In this document: positions 22,916 to 35,135 of the stretch, in pieces | Numbering within the stretch: the first letter of the stretch is position 1 | Layout of the letters: each line of letters starts with the position of its first letter | Origin: Anniella stebbinsi | Lineage: Eukaryota > Chordata > Lepidosauria > Squamata > Anniellidae | Direction of reading: 5' to 3' | Assembly: GCA_029215795.1 (NCBI GenBank) | Contig: JARDYH010000004.1 | Span: 32,864,001-32,928,000, forward strand | Length of the DNA: 64,000 nucleotides | Notes under the pieces: model-generated | Told to the model about the DNA's origin: nothing | Seen by the model: the letters and a program-made list of their open reading frames with translations, nothing else | The model's database searches: none | Made by a program: the position numbers and the translations under genes

Positions 22916-24490
22916 CTATACTTAGGAAGAAAGATGGAGGAAGGAAAAAGACGGGAGCGCTAGAAGAAAATATAATGGAGAGCTTCAGCTATTGGGTGAT
23001 ATTGAAATGTAATAAGTAAAGTATGTTTCAAATCCAGTCTAGGACAAATCCAAGGACAAGTTTTCAAAGATGCTTTTTGCCCAGCTCAGTTTTTGCACGT
23101 TGGAATAGTAAAGTTGATCATACTTTAAAGTTCAGACTTTTGCATCTCACTGCAAAGAGATACAATGGAATCCCCAGCAAATTAAAGACAGAGAAAGCAA
23201 AAGTTGCCTTTGCTTTCTTGGGAAATACTGAACAGATCTACCTAAACTTTTCTTTTGAATGTTCCTACTATTCTAATACTTATAATACAACCTTATGTAG
23301 TAAACTACTGCTGGGAAGTGCTATAAAAATGATGCATGCACAAACCCAATGGCCAGAAATGTGTGATATTCTCAGCAAAAAGGTGCTGAATTCTGTTAAA
23401 ATATATGAAAGATTAGGGAACATGAAGAGCTATTACAACCTTTAATGCTTCAGGAAATAAGCGTGTTTAATCAGAGAACACTCTGTTCAAAAACTGGGGT
23501 GGGGGAGATGTAGAAAAAAGCAATTATGGTCTGTATGTAGTCAGTGCTTAAGTACATTCCCCTTCTACCCCCCCCCCTTTGTATTTGAGCTGTGAGGCAC
23601 ACTTATTTCTCACTCTGCACCTTCCAAACCTTAAAAATGTGCATCAGAGAAAGGGAGTGCTCTGCACAGCTTTGTTATCCTATTTCTCCAGTGAATCATA
23701 TACAGAAAACTTCATGGCAGCTGTAGAATAAAAAGGACTGCAAAACCCCATGTGCCTGGAATTCTAATATGGAAGCATCCCAGGTGCAAGAGCCTTGAGA
23801 CTTACAGTTTTCTTGGGCATTCTGAGTAGTCGGTAGGGATGTCAGATGCCTTGGAACAGGAGTGTTGAACTTCAGGCCCGTGGGCCAAATGTGGCCTGCC
23901 TGGTGTCCTAATGCGCTCCCCCCGGGGGGGGGGGGGTCCAAAAAGCATCTCCCCCAGTGGCTGATCATTTGGTGGTTTCCCAGCCTTTATATTTCCCACC
24001 CTCTACCTTTAAGTCTTAGTGGCAGTAAGAACTTTAAGCTAAAATATGCTGGTATTTTTGCTGTTTGGGCCCCACCTCCTTTTGCCTTCAGCCCTGCCAC
24101 TATTGGAATACAGCCGCCAAGAGTTTTGCCAAAATTTAATTCAGCCCTTGGTCTGAAGGATATTTGAAGCACTGCCTTGGAAACTAAATGTTCCACAGTT
24201 CCTTGCACCTGGGATGCTTCTGCGTAGGCATTCCAAGCTAGAGAAGACTTTCTTGGAGAAATGGTGCTATGTTCATAAGGCAGCTGGACATTTAGAGCTG
24301 CAGAAATCTGTATTTTGAACCAGGTAAACCCACAATTCGGTTACATCAGTAATTGCAGAGGCATGTAGTGCATATGGAAAAGGTTCTCAAAATGACCGGC
24401 TTAAGAAACTGGGCGGGGGGGGGGATGTTTTTAATTGCAATCACATGAGAGAGGATTTTGTATGTGCACCTTTTTGATGTTATTTTTGAA
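22916..24490. other. Intergenic, no gene recognised
   Basis: A forward open frame at 23023-23445 (140 residues) is the longest. It lacks low-complexity content but matches no family I recognise and has no supporting splice or promoter context, so I do not call it. A run of 12 or more G lies near 23925. Confidence 0.4.
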
Positions 24491-24524
24491 TAGGATTTTT
24501 AAAAAGTATAATAATAATAGTAAC

Positions 24525-24560
<36 letters not shown>
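24525..24560. repeat. (TAA)n microsatellite
   Basis: About twelve ATA/TAA units in an A/T-rich context. Confidence 0.85.
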
Positions 24561-24561
<1 letters not shown>

Positions 24562-25213
24562 TACTTGCACAGCACAGTATTTTTTTTTTGTAAACTGCAT
24601 GTTCACTTCAGAAAGTTTATGCGTGTTTCATTGAGAGTTTCAACTAAAATAAGGGGTTAGCAACAAATGCTTCCTATACATGTGCAACATTGTACAAAGT
24701 AATGTGCACTCACAGTAGCCTGGCAAACAGCTTGACCTGTAAAACAGCAATCGGTGTGGGGAAGACTGGCATTAGCTTGGTAACTTGGACAAGCATAATG
24801 AGCTGTCCAAAGTTGTGTTCTGAGATGTGTAATTAGTTACAAGCTTTTAACAACAGCACTGCAACCTCTTTCCAGGGAGTCCACTCTCAATAAGTGATGT
24901 GGCGACTTCCCCACTCCCTGCCTGAATCAGATTAGTTCAGAAATAAACAGATAGATTTCTACCCCAAACAGGAAATAGCTTATTGCAAACCCAGGGAGCT
25001 TTGGCTATTGGGAGGTATAAAAATGCAATAAATAAATAAATAAGAGTTTGAGCCACCCATCTCCTGAGCTCTTCCTTCCCTTTCTCCAGGCCTGGGAATG
25101 TGCCACGACAAAAGTTTCTGGCGGCTCTTGAAAAATGTGCTGTAGACATGGGGTGAATGACATGCCAGATACTTGTGGCTTAACACAACAGTTTACTAGT
25201 GAACTAAAACAAG

Positions 25214-25841
25214 TGTTAGAAATGACTTTTCAGTCTGCAAAAACAAAGCAATCTGGAAGGTGAAAGCAAAGTTTCTTTATTGAAAATACAATCTTACAAG
25301 AAGGGGTGAGGTACCAGAGTAGGCACACCCAAAATCAAAAATCACAAGTCCTTTTATTCCCCGAGCACAGCCGAAAGAGTCCCTCCCTTGTTTCCTCATT
25401 GGCCGAGTAGTCCAAGGTTTACAGCCTATCCCGAGTGCCTAAGCAAACTACTAAAATCCCCACCCCTGTTTACATCTCCCATTACCCCAATTTCTTGACC
25501 CCCCTACTCCTATTTACTTATTACCTTATTTAGCATGTTTCCTTTGCTTCTGCAAGCTGTTTCAGCTAAGCTTAACCACCAAAGTTTCATTTCTGCATGT
25601 TTGCCAAGCCTTGCCTTTGAAGCTTACTCGCAAAAGATATAATCTGGCCACAGGAGCTATATTCTGCTGGTTGCAAATGTCAAATGGAACTATCAGAGCA
25701 TAGTCTAACTACTAGCGTAAACCACAAGCCCACCTGCTCTTTCTTGCTACATCTCCTACTTGTCTTATTATGTGCCCATTAGTCATTTCTTCCCTGCATT
25801 ATGATTAGGACTGAAAAAGTAACATTTTTCCATTTCTCACA
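25214..25841 (-). mobile_element. Solo LTR of an endogenous retrovirus
   Basis: A 628-bp block begins TGTTAGAAATG and ends CATTTCTCACA, imperfect inverted ends with the TG..CA rule. It is flanked on both sides by CAAG (25210-25213 and 25842-25845), a 4-bp target duplication of the kind made by gammaretrovirus-type integrases. On the minus strand it reads as an LTR: a CCAAT box ('ggccaatgagg', about 25400), a TATA-like 'ggaataaaagg' (about 25355) and a polyadenylation signal 'caataaag' (about 25278) in the right order. No internal viral genes lie beside it, so this is a solo LTR left by recombination. Confidence 0.8.
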
Positions 25842-26550
25842 CAAGCAAATTGCAATTAAAGGTATTTAGTCAATAGAGCTGAGTGATACAAAAGGCACTG
25901 AAAGGAAATAAAAGTTGCAAAAACATAAGTTCTTTTCCCCTAAGCCTAAGCTGCACCTAGACATCTTCAAGTTGCATCCTTCTGCTCCTTCCTTTTGATC
26001 TGCTCTTCCCTGGCTCTGGTCTGGCGGATTCTCTCTTACTCTTTATACCCTCTACCCCCAAAACAGAAAGTACTGTTCACACTTTGAAGAAATGAAACTT
26101 AACTGGAGAAATGAAACTTAACTGGTAAATGAAACTATTCCACTCAGGGATACCCCCTCCCAACAGAAAATTCCAGGCCTCTAAGCCAGACTTTATTACC
26201 TTGTCTCTGTAGCCCTCAAACCTTCACAAAGGTATAGAGTATTTCCTTAATCTAGGTTTAAAGTGTGCATATTACTGTACAGGCGCAGAAAAGGGCTTTA
26301 GATGTCTATGCAGTAGCACGTTGCTTGGATGGAAATTCTTGTAATAGTACTCCTGATGTTCACGTTGTAGTGATAGTTATCACAGCGTTAACTGACTCTA
26401 GGGAGCTGACACTTTAGTATTGCGCTAGTACATTGTGTCTCTTGTACAGGAATGTTTCACTGAGTAACAGCTTTGGCAAAATGATATTGTGAGATGATCC
26501 TGGGTCCAGGGAGATAAAAGCAACTTAAAATCTATCTCTTTCACACAGTC

Positions 26551-26593
<43 letters not shown>

Positions 26594-26594
26594 T
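26551..26594. repeat. Compound (TC)n(AC)n microsatellite
   Basis: About eleven TC units followed by about ten CA units. No gene recognised in the flanking 25.85-27.95 kb. Confidence 0.9.
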
Positions 26595-27947
26595 ATTATA
26601 CAGAGGGATGGGAAAGAGAAATCCTTCTGGCTTAGAATGTCCTTTCTTTTGTGGATCTTTGTGATCATATTTTCCAAATCCATCTATTTCTTCACTGCTC
26701 AAGACCTCATTCACATGTAATTTTAACATATATTGTTGCTGAGGGACTGTATTTTGTAATTGTGCTACTGTTGTAAACTATCCTGAAATAATTTTGATGA
26801 AGGGCAGCATATAAATATTGTGTGTGCGTGCACACATGCACATGTTTGCATGTATCCCAATGTCACAGCAATGTTTCCTGCAACAACACTGTTGATAAGA
26901 TAAACTTATACACTTTCAATTTAAAACATGGATGTACACAGGACCCCAAAACACATGTACATGGATACTTAAAGAGGCCTATACATGTGTGTATATTGGC
27001 CACATTCTACATGTTTGCTGTAGAAAACACCGGTTCAATGTCAGTGTCCGCACAACAAACTTGAACTCAATTAATTGCAACTTTAACTAGTTCCCTTATG
27101 TGCTTTTCATGTTCTAAGATCCTTTGTAGCGGACTATGTCTTGTGTTCCCCTATTGTTGTTTTTATCTTCAAATAACAGTGAACTTAACGCAAACCCTGG
27201 GCAACATGGAGTCAGTGGAGACAAAAAGAAAAAATGCAGAACACATTTTTACATAGCATTTATATAGCCGAGTTGAACTTTACAAAGTGTTTTGTGATCA
27301 TATTCTCAGTAATCCTTACAACTACTGTATGAGATAGGCCAGTTTTATTGGATTGGAACCAAAGAACTATGAGCAAAACACTAATAGTCGTTAGTGCTAT
27401 TCCACAAATGCTTGCATGAGAGCTTGCACAAAGTTCATGCACAACTACTAAAATAGCTGGGTCGTTTAGGATTTCTTATGGTTCTGTTTGTTCAAGAGGC
27501 TGGGCAAGCTTTTGCCCAACCTCTTGGGCAACCAGAAGAATTATCTTTGGCTTGAGTTTCACATAATATTCTTGTGTACATTGCAAAATAGTCCTTCCAT
27601 GAGCAGAAGATGCCTTCTGCATAATGAAAGGTAGCTCTCTAACCTATATCTTCATGTTGCAAATGGCAGGGTGAGGCTGAAAGAGCAATGACTTGGCTAA
27701 AAATGCCCAGTGGGTTTGGGCTTACACATGAGATTTGAAACAAGAACAGCTTGGTTTGCACTCTTAGAGAAGTATCCAATTCTGTCAATGTACCACCAGG
27801 CCCCACTGCTAATGGAACTGCCTAAAGCAAGTGAAAATGAGCCAAAACACATATTTCTGGAATGGGACAGATCAGTAGAGATTGCTGAAGGGGGCTGTGC
27901 TAACCTATCCCATTTTGGAAATGAGCCTTTTGTCTCATAAGAGCATA

Positions 27948-28040
27948 AGAAGAGCCATGCTCCATCAGACCAAGGTCCATCTTGTCCAGCACTCTGTTCA
28001 GACAATGGCCAAGCAGCTGTCTCATTTCTGGATTTGCTTG
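27948..28040 (-). mobile_element. LINE family A 3' tail, antisense
   Basis: 'aagagccatgctccatcaga' followed by 'ccaaggtccatcttgtccag' and 'cactctgttcagacaatggcc' is the inverted LINE tail also seen at 16998. A (GCA)n run of six units follows at 28098. Confidence 0.6.
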
Positions 28041-28847
28041 AAGAAGGGCTAGCTTCCAGTTGCATCAATGGTTGGTCAACAAAATAATCAAAAGTGCAGC
28101 AGCAGCAGCAGCAGCATTGGATACTGCCCTGAGAAACAATGCCATATGAGCTCCATAGCCATGAATGTCTACCAGGGCTAATTGAGCCTACTTCAGATGA
28201 TGACATTACTATGGCCAATCTAAAACATAGTTGACTTTGCAGCCTTGTTCAAAGGCTGTGAATTTGCACTCTTCTCCTATTTTGTCATTGTATGGAGGGG
28301 GGGGGGGTGGACAGAAATAGTTGTTAATCTCTCCTGACATTTAATTCTCATTGGTTTCTTCTCTGGTTGTTTGCAGCCACAACTATCATAGGCATTTTGC
28401 TGACAACTGGACAACTCTTTCCTTGGTATCCCCTTCCCAACCCCACGAGGGAGTTCTCATCCTACACACACTCACTTTTGTTCACTAGTTTTTTTGGGCA
28501 GGTAATACTTTGGCTTAGCCCTAACACTATTAGAGCCACTTTCCCTTGTTTTATCAATACTGCTTTAGCATGTTTTCAGCATTTAGTTTTGACCACATAC
28601 AAATTCTCAAGAGCTCTGGGCATTTTTATTACCAGCAAAATGCAGTGCTAAAAACGAAATGAAATCTGTGTGCATTCCAGGTATGTGGCTTATGAAAAGA
28701 GATTTATCTCCAAGTGGTGGAAGCTGGCTAAAGATGTACCAAAATATGTATCGAAATCAGATGGGATCTAAGTATATGTTCCTTAAGTTTGCTGCTGCTG
28801 CCACTACTGTTATTGCTGTTGTTGTTGCAATATGACACTCATTGGGC

Positions 28848-29345
28848 TCATCTATAACTACCGGCTATCCGGGATTGGGGGAAGGATCCCAGGCTTTCCC
28901 ACTTCCGAGATCATTCCCCAGCATGCACACACCAGCACAACGTCCCAGAAGTCAGGAGGGATGCTCCGGCACAGCAGGTATTTTGAGTTTTTTTATGCGG
29001 GAACCAGTCATGCAACTGCGCAGCCCCAATCCTGCCCAAAAGTAAGTGAAAAACACACACCCCTCCAAAACTCAGTGCTGAAAAGCACCAACAGCCATCC
29101 TTGGGATGGCAAAACTGCTGCCCCCACCCCCCATGGGCATGGAGCCCCCCCCCCCCATGCAGCCTGTTTGCAAAGCCCCACTAATCATGGGGAGGAGGGC
29201 GACCCGGGAGCCTGCACAACACTGCCCATGGTCCTCGGGGTTGTCCCAGGACCACAGGAAAAACCAGGATAAGTGCCGTCCATTTTATCCTGGGGAAAGT
29301 GAGAGGTTGTCCCCAGGATCCCCTGTGCATCCAAATGATTACCTT
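28848..29345. mobile_element. DNA-transposon derivative family C
   Basis: GC-rich block starting 'tgggctcatctataactacc' and sharing 'ggatcccctgtgcatccaaatg' with the 22357 and 43327 copies, here in the opposite orientation. Open frames are rich in Pro and His and appear fortuitous. Confidence 0.45.
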
Positions 29346-29914
29346 AAGCTATGTATGAACAGAACTACCATGGGGCCACACAAAGCAGTGTTTGCTAGAT
29401 TTCTAACAGCTTGGAATCTGTAGTTAGTGTGCATGCATATGCCAAAAGCAAGGGATGCTGAATACAAAGAGCTGATTGAGCCCAGAAAATCCTACCCTCG
29501 ACCCTGTTCCAAATACTTCCTGATAGAAATTCCCGTATTTAGCTACTGAGCGAAAGGCTTGTCCCATACGGATTTCTTCAGATACCACACAGTGAAGAAA
29601 CTAGGGCAAAGATGTTTCGATAACCTGCAGGGATTTGGGTGTTTTGATTTTATTTTCTGAGTCCAGTGAAAATTTCAAAACGCTTCTTCTAAAGCCGTGT
29701 AAGAGCTGTAAAGGAAGTAGAGCATACAACTGAGATAATAATTTGTTTTTATTTATAGAACCAGGGCTCCTAGGGAGATAAACTCTAAGACAGTCAAGTC
29801 CAGTTTTGTCCATGCCATGAGACAACAGGATGCAATAGCCATAATTCAAAGAAAGTTTAGTGTGCTTAAGTCCCATGGAGATTAATAGGATTTAAGAGCA
29901 TAACTATGTGCTTA

Positions 29915-30041
29915 AGGGAGCATTTCAATGCATGTTTAGACAGGAAAAAAAATGTTCTACAATTCCGTGCATTCTCCAACCGGAGAATGCTGGGGAATTT
30001 TAGGACTTTTTTCTGTCTAAATGTGCATTGAATTGCACCCT
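29915..30041. mobile_element. Foldback MITE, 127 bp
   Basis: The left arm 'agggagcatttcaatgcatg' runs on into 'tttagacaggaaaaaaa', and is mirrored by 'ttttttctgtctaaatgtgc' followed by 'attgaattgcaccct'. The loop contains a small hairpin ('cattctccaaccggagaatg'). Non-coding and fully palindromic. Confidence 0.65.
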
Positions 30042-31004
30042 AAATCCTTTTGGTTTTACAGTGTTTGCTATGGTAAGCTCCATGCATATAGCCAAAACGT
30101 GGATTGGGGCTGAGACCCTGTGCACCTACAGCTATACGTACATGAGCACCCTTTGTCAATGGTTTCATTCAGTGAGGAGGGATTGTTGAGGTTTATGGGT
30201 TGTTTCACACAGTGTGGGAAGAGGCTGGAAGGTGTGGTGATATTGGATGAGGTGCAAGTATGGTTGTATGGAGGGCAAGCTCCATTGGCCAAAAGCATGG
30301 AGAAGGCTCTTCTGCACAGCTCTTCTGCATACTTAACTGTCTCTGGATAATGTCACAACCAAGAGAAATAAGAGATCAGGAAAGAACTGGAAATGTTACA
30401 CAAAAACATCTACACTATAACAACGAAATCATTTAAAAACATAGCTAAAACTGCACAACAAAAAGTGGCAGTAAACGTCAACTGCTGAACAGAAATTGAA
30501 CCAACTTCACAATAATAAGGGTTATAAGGGCAGACAAAACATATCACAACCCTATTACAAACTTTACAATCCCAAATTGCCAGAATAAATAACAGCATTA
30601 AATTTAACGGACCGACTTTGTAATTTGAGACCGTGAAGTTGTAACAGGGTTGTAAAATGTTTTTGTCTATAACCCTTGTATATTTATTGAGAAGTTGGTT
30701 CACTTTCCCTTTACCAATTGAGTTTTACCTATACCTTTTATGTTTTATAAAGTATTTTATTGTTACAGTAGAAATATTTGTGTGTAAAATTTGCAGTTCT
30801 TTCATGGTCAGGAAATTATGTCTTTGGTTTGACCTTAGTGTCTTGACCACATCAGCACAGCAGGAACGTGGTATTAAGACAGTGTGTTTTGAAACACTGT
30901 GTACAAGAGCAGGCCTGCACCACTTGTGATCTGTCAAGGCAAATGAAATCTGGCAGTCAAGTTTATTTTGCCTTCTTGTCTTTTTCCTATCCCAGATTCC
31001 TCAG

Positions 31005-31215
31005 CTGTCATTGGCAGAATGGTTGGAGACTAGGAGCAGGGCCTTTTCACTAGCAGCACCCATGCTGTGGAATGCCCTTTCAAATGGGATCAATCATGTT
31101 CAGATGTTGTATTCCCTCAGGCACCTGACCAGAGCATGACTGTTTACGAAGGCCTTCAACAGAATGTTTTTCGTTCAACATGTGTTTAATGCTTTTCCTT
31201 CATATTGTTCTGCTG
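31005..31215 (+). mobile_element. LINE 3' end remnant
   Basis: Resembles a LINE ORF2 C-terminus: 'gcagggccttttcactagca' then 'gcacccatgctgtggaatgc' matches an 'AFS..APMLWN'-type motif, followed by a degraded helix-rich tail. Multiple stops. Confidence 0.5.
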
Positions 31216-31227
31216 TACTAGCAGTAG

Positions 31228-31500
31228 AGAATGGAGGCTCCGATGTTAGTGGGGCTGTGAATTCACTCTTGTTTTCTGTCAGAACCAGTTAGAACTCTAA
31301 AGGAGCTAGCAAAGGTATTGAACCTAGGTTCTGTACCTTGGACAGCTCCTTTAGAGTTCTGAGTGGTTTCTGACAGAAACTAAGAGTGGATTCACAGCCC
31401 CACTGATAAGTTCAGTACTTTGAATAGCTCCTTTAGAGTTCTTACTGGTTCTGACTGAAATCCAGAGCGGATTCACAGCCCCACTGACATTAGAGCCATC
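31228..31500. mobile_element. Compound foldback element (GTGGGGCTGTGAATTC arms)
   Basis: Three copies of one arm. The first (31236-31310, 'agtggggctgtgaattcac' to 'aactctaaaggagct') is inverted relative to the second (31344-31405) and third (31425-31492), both of which read 'agctcctttagagttct' to 'gattcacagccccactga'. The result is a palindrome plus a direct duplication of its right arm. Non-coding. Confidence 0.65.
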
Positions 31501-32317
31501 AGCCTTCACTGTATACCAGTTGCAATTATCCTGTTTTCATATATTTATTTTATACGTCTTTTAAGCTTCAGTCCTATGCACACTCAACTGGGAGTAAGCA
31601 TCATTGATCAAAATGGGTCTTACTTCTGAGTCAACATGCACAGGATTACGCTTCTAAAAAAAGTTTCTACTGTTGATCAGCTTGCTTTGAACATATATTT
31701 AGTGAGTCCACCTGGTGAGCAAAGCAGAATATAAACCTTTAACATAAAAATAAATAAGTAGTCAGGCAACCTCTCTGTCCCCAGGCAGCAGAAGCAGATG
31801 ATTTTCTGAGCATCTGGTAGCACTGCCCCTCCCCACCTGGCCAGCATACATTCCAACTATCCATACTTACCAGGGACAGGTCTAGTAGAAATCATTGTCT
31901 GTTTAATTTTGTGGTGGTGGGAGATCTAGATGATGCCTATTCAAAATGTTGTTACTGTAACTTGCCATTCTTCCCATTTCAGCATCTTTTCTCAAGAAAT
32001 GCATGGGCAGAAACAGACTCCCATTCAAAGTTCATGTTGAACTGTGAATAGCTTTTGATAGGACAATTATGTTTTTCTAGTGTATCGTTGACCCCCAAAA
32101 CAAAGATCTTCGCTACCTTTAAAACAGTGCAGTAAAGGCCATTATAAAACAAAATCTCAAACCTGTCCTAAAGTATTACTTCATATTCTACGAGCCATTT
32201 GTCTTTCCTCCCACTAAGTGGAGGAGGATGTGACCTGTGCGGGGGAAAGAAATGAATGGAAACACATTGGCTTTTCCATCCCAGAAAATATGCTACCTGG
32301 AATTGAGTGATTTTGCC

Positions 32318-32368
32318 TTCTTCTTCTTCTTCTTCTTCTTCTTCTTCTTCTTCTTCTTCTTCTTCTTG
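32318..32368. repeat. (CTT)n microsatellite
   Basis: About 16 CTT units. The poly-Phe and poly-Glu reading frames across it are not genes. Confidence 0.9.
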
Positions 32369-32418
32369 ATGCTGATATATGTTTTCATGAGACAATGTTA
32401 TGACAGGCACATTCATTT

Positions 32419-32564
32419 TGAGCTAAACATCATGGCTTAACGTCGTGTAAACCATTCCTAACCATGGCGGCTACATAATCATGGTTTAAACACACTCACT
32501 AACCATTGGCTGCAAAAGGGTTAGTGGACTAACAGTGGATTAGTGTGTTGTCTGAAGAGGCCCA
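32419..32564. mobile_element. MITE family D copy
   Basis: Body 'aaccatggcggctacataat' followed by 'catggtttaaacacactcactaacca', and right end 'gtgttgtctgaagaggccc', as in the 42878 and 44118 copies. The left end is degraded. Confidence 0.55.
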
Positions 32565-32739
32565 GTGAAACTTTAGATTATTGGGAGAAGAGCCTAAAAT
32601 CATTTTTGTGCTGTAAAATCAGCAAGATATTCATAGATAGGCTATAGTCACATGGGGCAAAGACGTTTGAATCAGGGTTTCACTTAGGTCCCCCCCCTCT
32701 TTTGCATAGCTGGCTTTACTGACAAATCATTTAGGCACC

Positions 32740-32870
32740 AGAATTCCCCAATGTAGTGCCCTCCAGATGTTTTGCACTATAACTCCCATAAGATGCAGCC
32801 AGTATGGCCAATGGTCAGGCTTGACTGGAGTTGTAGGCCAAAACATTTAGGAGACATTAGGCTGAAGAAA
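32740..32870. mobile_element. Palindromic MITE family E (CTCCAGATGT / ACTCCCATAA)
   Basis: 'tagtgccctccagatgtttt' and 'ataactcccataag' on the left are mirrored by 'tggagttgtaggccaaaaca' on the right, around 'ggccaatggtcagg'. Related partial copies occur at 995, 22195, 41029 and 48305. An abundant non-coding family. Confidence 0.55.
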
Positions 32871-33348
32871 GCTGGTTTAGGGGGATGGAAGGAAAGGGCC
32901 ACACCAAATGCAAAACAACAACAAACAAAAAAACTGAAAAGAGGAGGGGGGAGAGAAGCGGTCCTCAAAATAGAAGGCCACTTATGTATTGCTCAAAAAG
33001 AGGACCAAAGAAAACACATTAGTGTAAAATTTATGTATGATGATTTACATGTATAGATGCAAATTTAGAAAGAATTACCATAATTTAAATAGAAATACAA
33101 TGCATCTCACCATAGTGGGAAAGGATGTGACCAGGTGACCTGTGTCTTTGTCGAGTTGCTGTCCAGGTATTGTCGATGCCCATCTTCAAGGCCCTGTTCT
33201 CCCTTCTGATGTTTCCTTATCTTTAAACCGGGCTTGGACCAGGCAGCTGTTCAAACAGAGGACTGTCCTCTGACAGCTCTTCAAAAAGAGTTCTGTCCTC
33301 TGTAAAATTGACACATGGCCATCCTAGTTATCAGACATTTTTGCTATT

Positions 33349-33349
<1 letters not shown>

Positions 33350-33395
<46 letters not shown>

Positions 33396-33396
33396 G
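33350..33396. repeat. (TTA)n microsatellite
   Basis: About fifteen TTA units. The surrounding 32.9-34.2 kb has no recognised gene. Confidence 0.9.
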
Positions 33397-34224
33397 CTGC
33401 CTCTAAGAATTTGATTTCTGATGCTCATCAACTCAGAGGGGCTCTCTTCTCTAGGTTCTCACCAGTCAGATTCCTGAACCATGTCAGATATGGACACTGG
33501 TTCAAAACATGCCATGGCCAGTTTAAGAATTTAGTATTTCAATAGCATGTGTACACTTTTTGCTTTGATGTATTATATCCACTAGATGGGGCTAGTTGCT
33601 GTTAGCCACCCTTTTCTTGCCTTTTTGATTGGTGAAGATACTTGTAGTCTAAGAGAGAGCAAGCAAAATGGTATTAAATCTTTTGGTCACTGTGTTTCAG
33701 GAAAATGTCTCCCATTAATCCAAATTCTCCTATCGATCAATGAAGGCCTGCATTAGTTTCTACCGTGCTGCACTCTGCCTTCATCTGAGAGGGATTATGT
33801 TGCCGTCTCACTGCCTTTTTTGCACACAAAATATGATCATATATCTTCAACCAGAAGTGCACGTTCAAATTAATGTATGTAACATTTGAACATGAAATCT
33901 CTCAGGGTTATATCCGATCGTGTCATTCCGCTGATGGGAGTAGTGCCGTCAGTGGAACCAGGAGGGGGGTGATTCCACCTTCCCCCTGCAGCCCCCCACC
34001 CTCAAATTCTGCTTCAGAGGGCTGAGGAACCCTTTGAAGCAGGTTTTCTGGTGCTGCAAAGGGCTACAGGGAGAAAGAAGACAGGGAAAAACTCTCATCA
34101 TGCTAGCAGATCTTCACTAGCGTGAGACTGGATTTAATCCCATAGCATAAGATGGCAGCAAGATTATTTCCACAGATCCTGTAAACATGCTTTTAATAAT
34201 AATAACAACAACAACAACAACAAC

Positions 34225-34319
34225 TCAATTTTGTTCATTTATTAGTTATTTTAGGAATGTATAACCCACCTTCCAAGTATGCCTTTAGTGTGGCTAACAA
34301 AGTTGCAAAGTGATAAGAC
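34225..34319 (-). mobile_element. Ancient LINE fragment, left part
   Basis: 'taacccaccttccaagtatg' and neighbours read like the 3' end of an antisense CR1/L2-type LINE. The sequence resumes at about 40634 on the other side of Harbinger-1. Confidence 0.4.
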
Positions 34320-35135
34320 AGTGGCTCAATTCGGACGACACATTAATCAAATGAGAGGGCTTAACCCACTGACGGTGTGTTAAAAAGGCGGCCTCAATTC
34401 GGACAACATGCTGCAGCAGGGGATGCAAAGTTAAGTTAACCACCCTGGTGGTTAATAACACATTCAGTTTTGACTGACAGCCCGGCCGCCATTTTCCCTG
34501 CTTACTGAACTCCGTTAGTCTTCCAGCAGGTATCCCAGCAAGCAATGCGGCCGAAAACCATGGGTGCCGCCATCTTGGATGATGCAGGACACACCTCCAA
34601 AACCCCATTGGCTGCCTCAGTCAGTGGGCGGAACTCAACAGCCCCGAGCAAAGAGGCAGCCAGGAGCAATGGCAGCATCAATACAACACCCGCACCCCGC
34701 GCTCAGCGCTGCAATTGCAACGTTGGCACCCACGCCCCAGGGAGCCTCCCACCACCCACCCTACATGGGGGACCTGGCAGTCGCCAGGAAGACCCACGGC
34801 CCCCAGCCCCCAGCCCCCCCTCCACGTAGAGCATCTTTCGCACACACAGGAAAGAAGGCGAGAGTGGGGTGCTTTAGAAAACTTTATTCAGCAGGGAAGG
34901 CAGACATGGGCAAGATGGCACATGGGCACCAGTATGCCAGGGCAGAGCCCACAGAAAGGACAGTCGCCCCCAGGAAGGGAGGAGGAGGAGGCTGGAAGGC
35001 ACAGCGGTGAAGAGGGGACGGCCGAGGCCACACCCCCAGGGAGCCAAGCACGGAACGTGCCAAGGGGATGAGGTGGAGAGGGGCGGCTCACCTGGGAGAG
35101 ATGCCAGTCCACAGATGGAACCCCGCAGCCGATGC

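Noticed and set aside
23023..23445. 140-residue open frame on the plus strand
   Set aside because: No low-complexity or repeat cause was seen, but there is no recognised domain, strong start context or flanking splice signal. Kept only as an unexplained frame.
27697..28218. 173-residue open frame on the minus strand
   Set aside because: It covers an antisense LINE tail and a (GCA)n run (poly-Cys in this frame). No domain was recognised, so I treat it as chance.
32237..32440. Poly-Phe / poly-Glu proteins
   Set aside because: Translations of a (CTT)n microsatellite.
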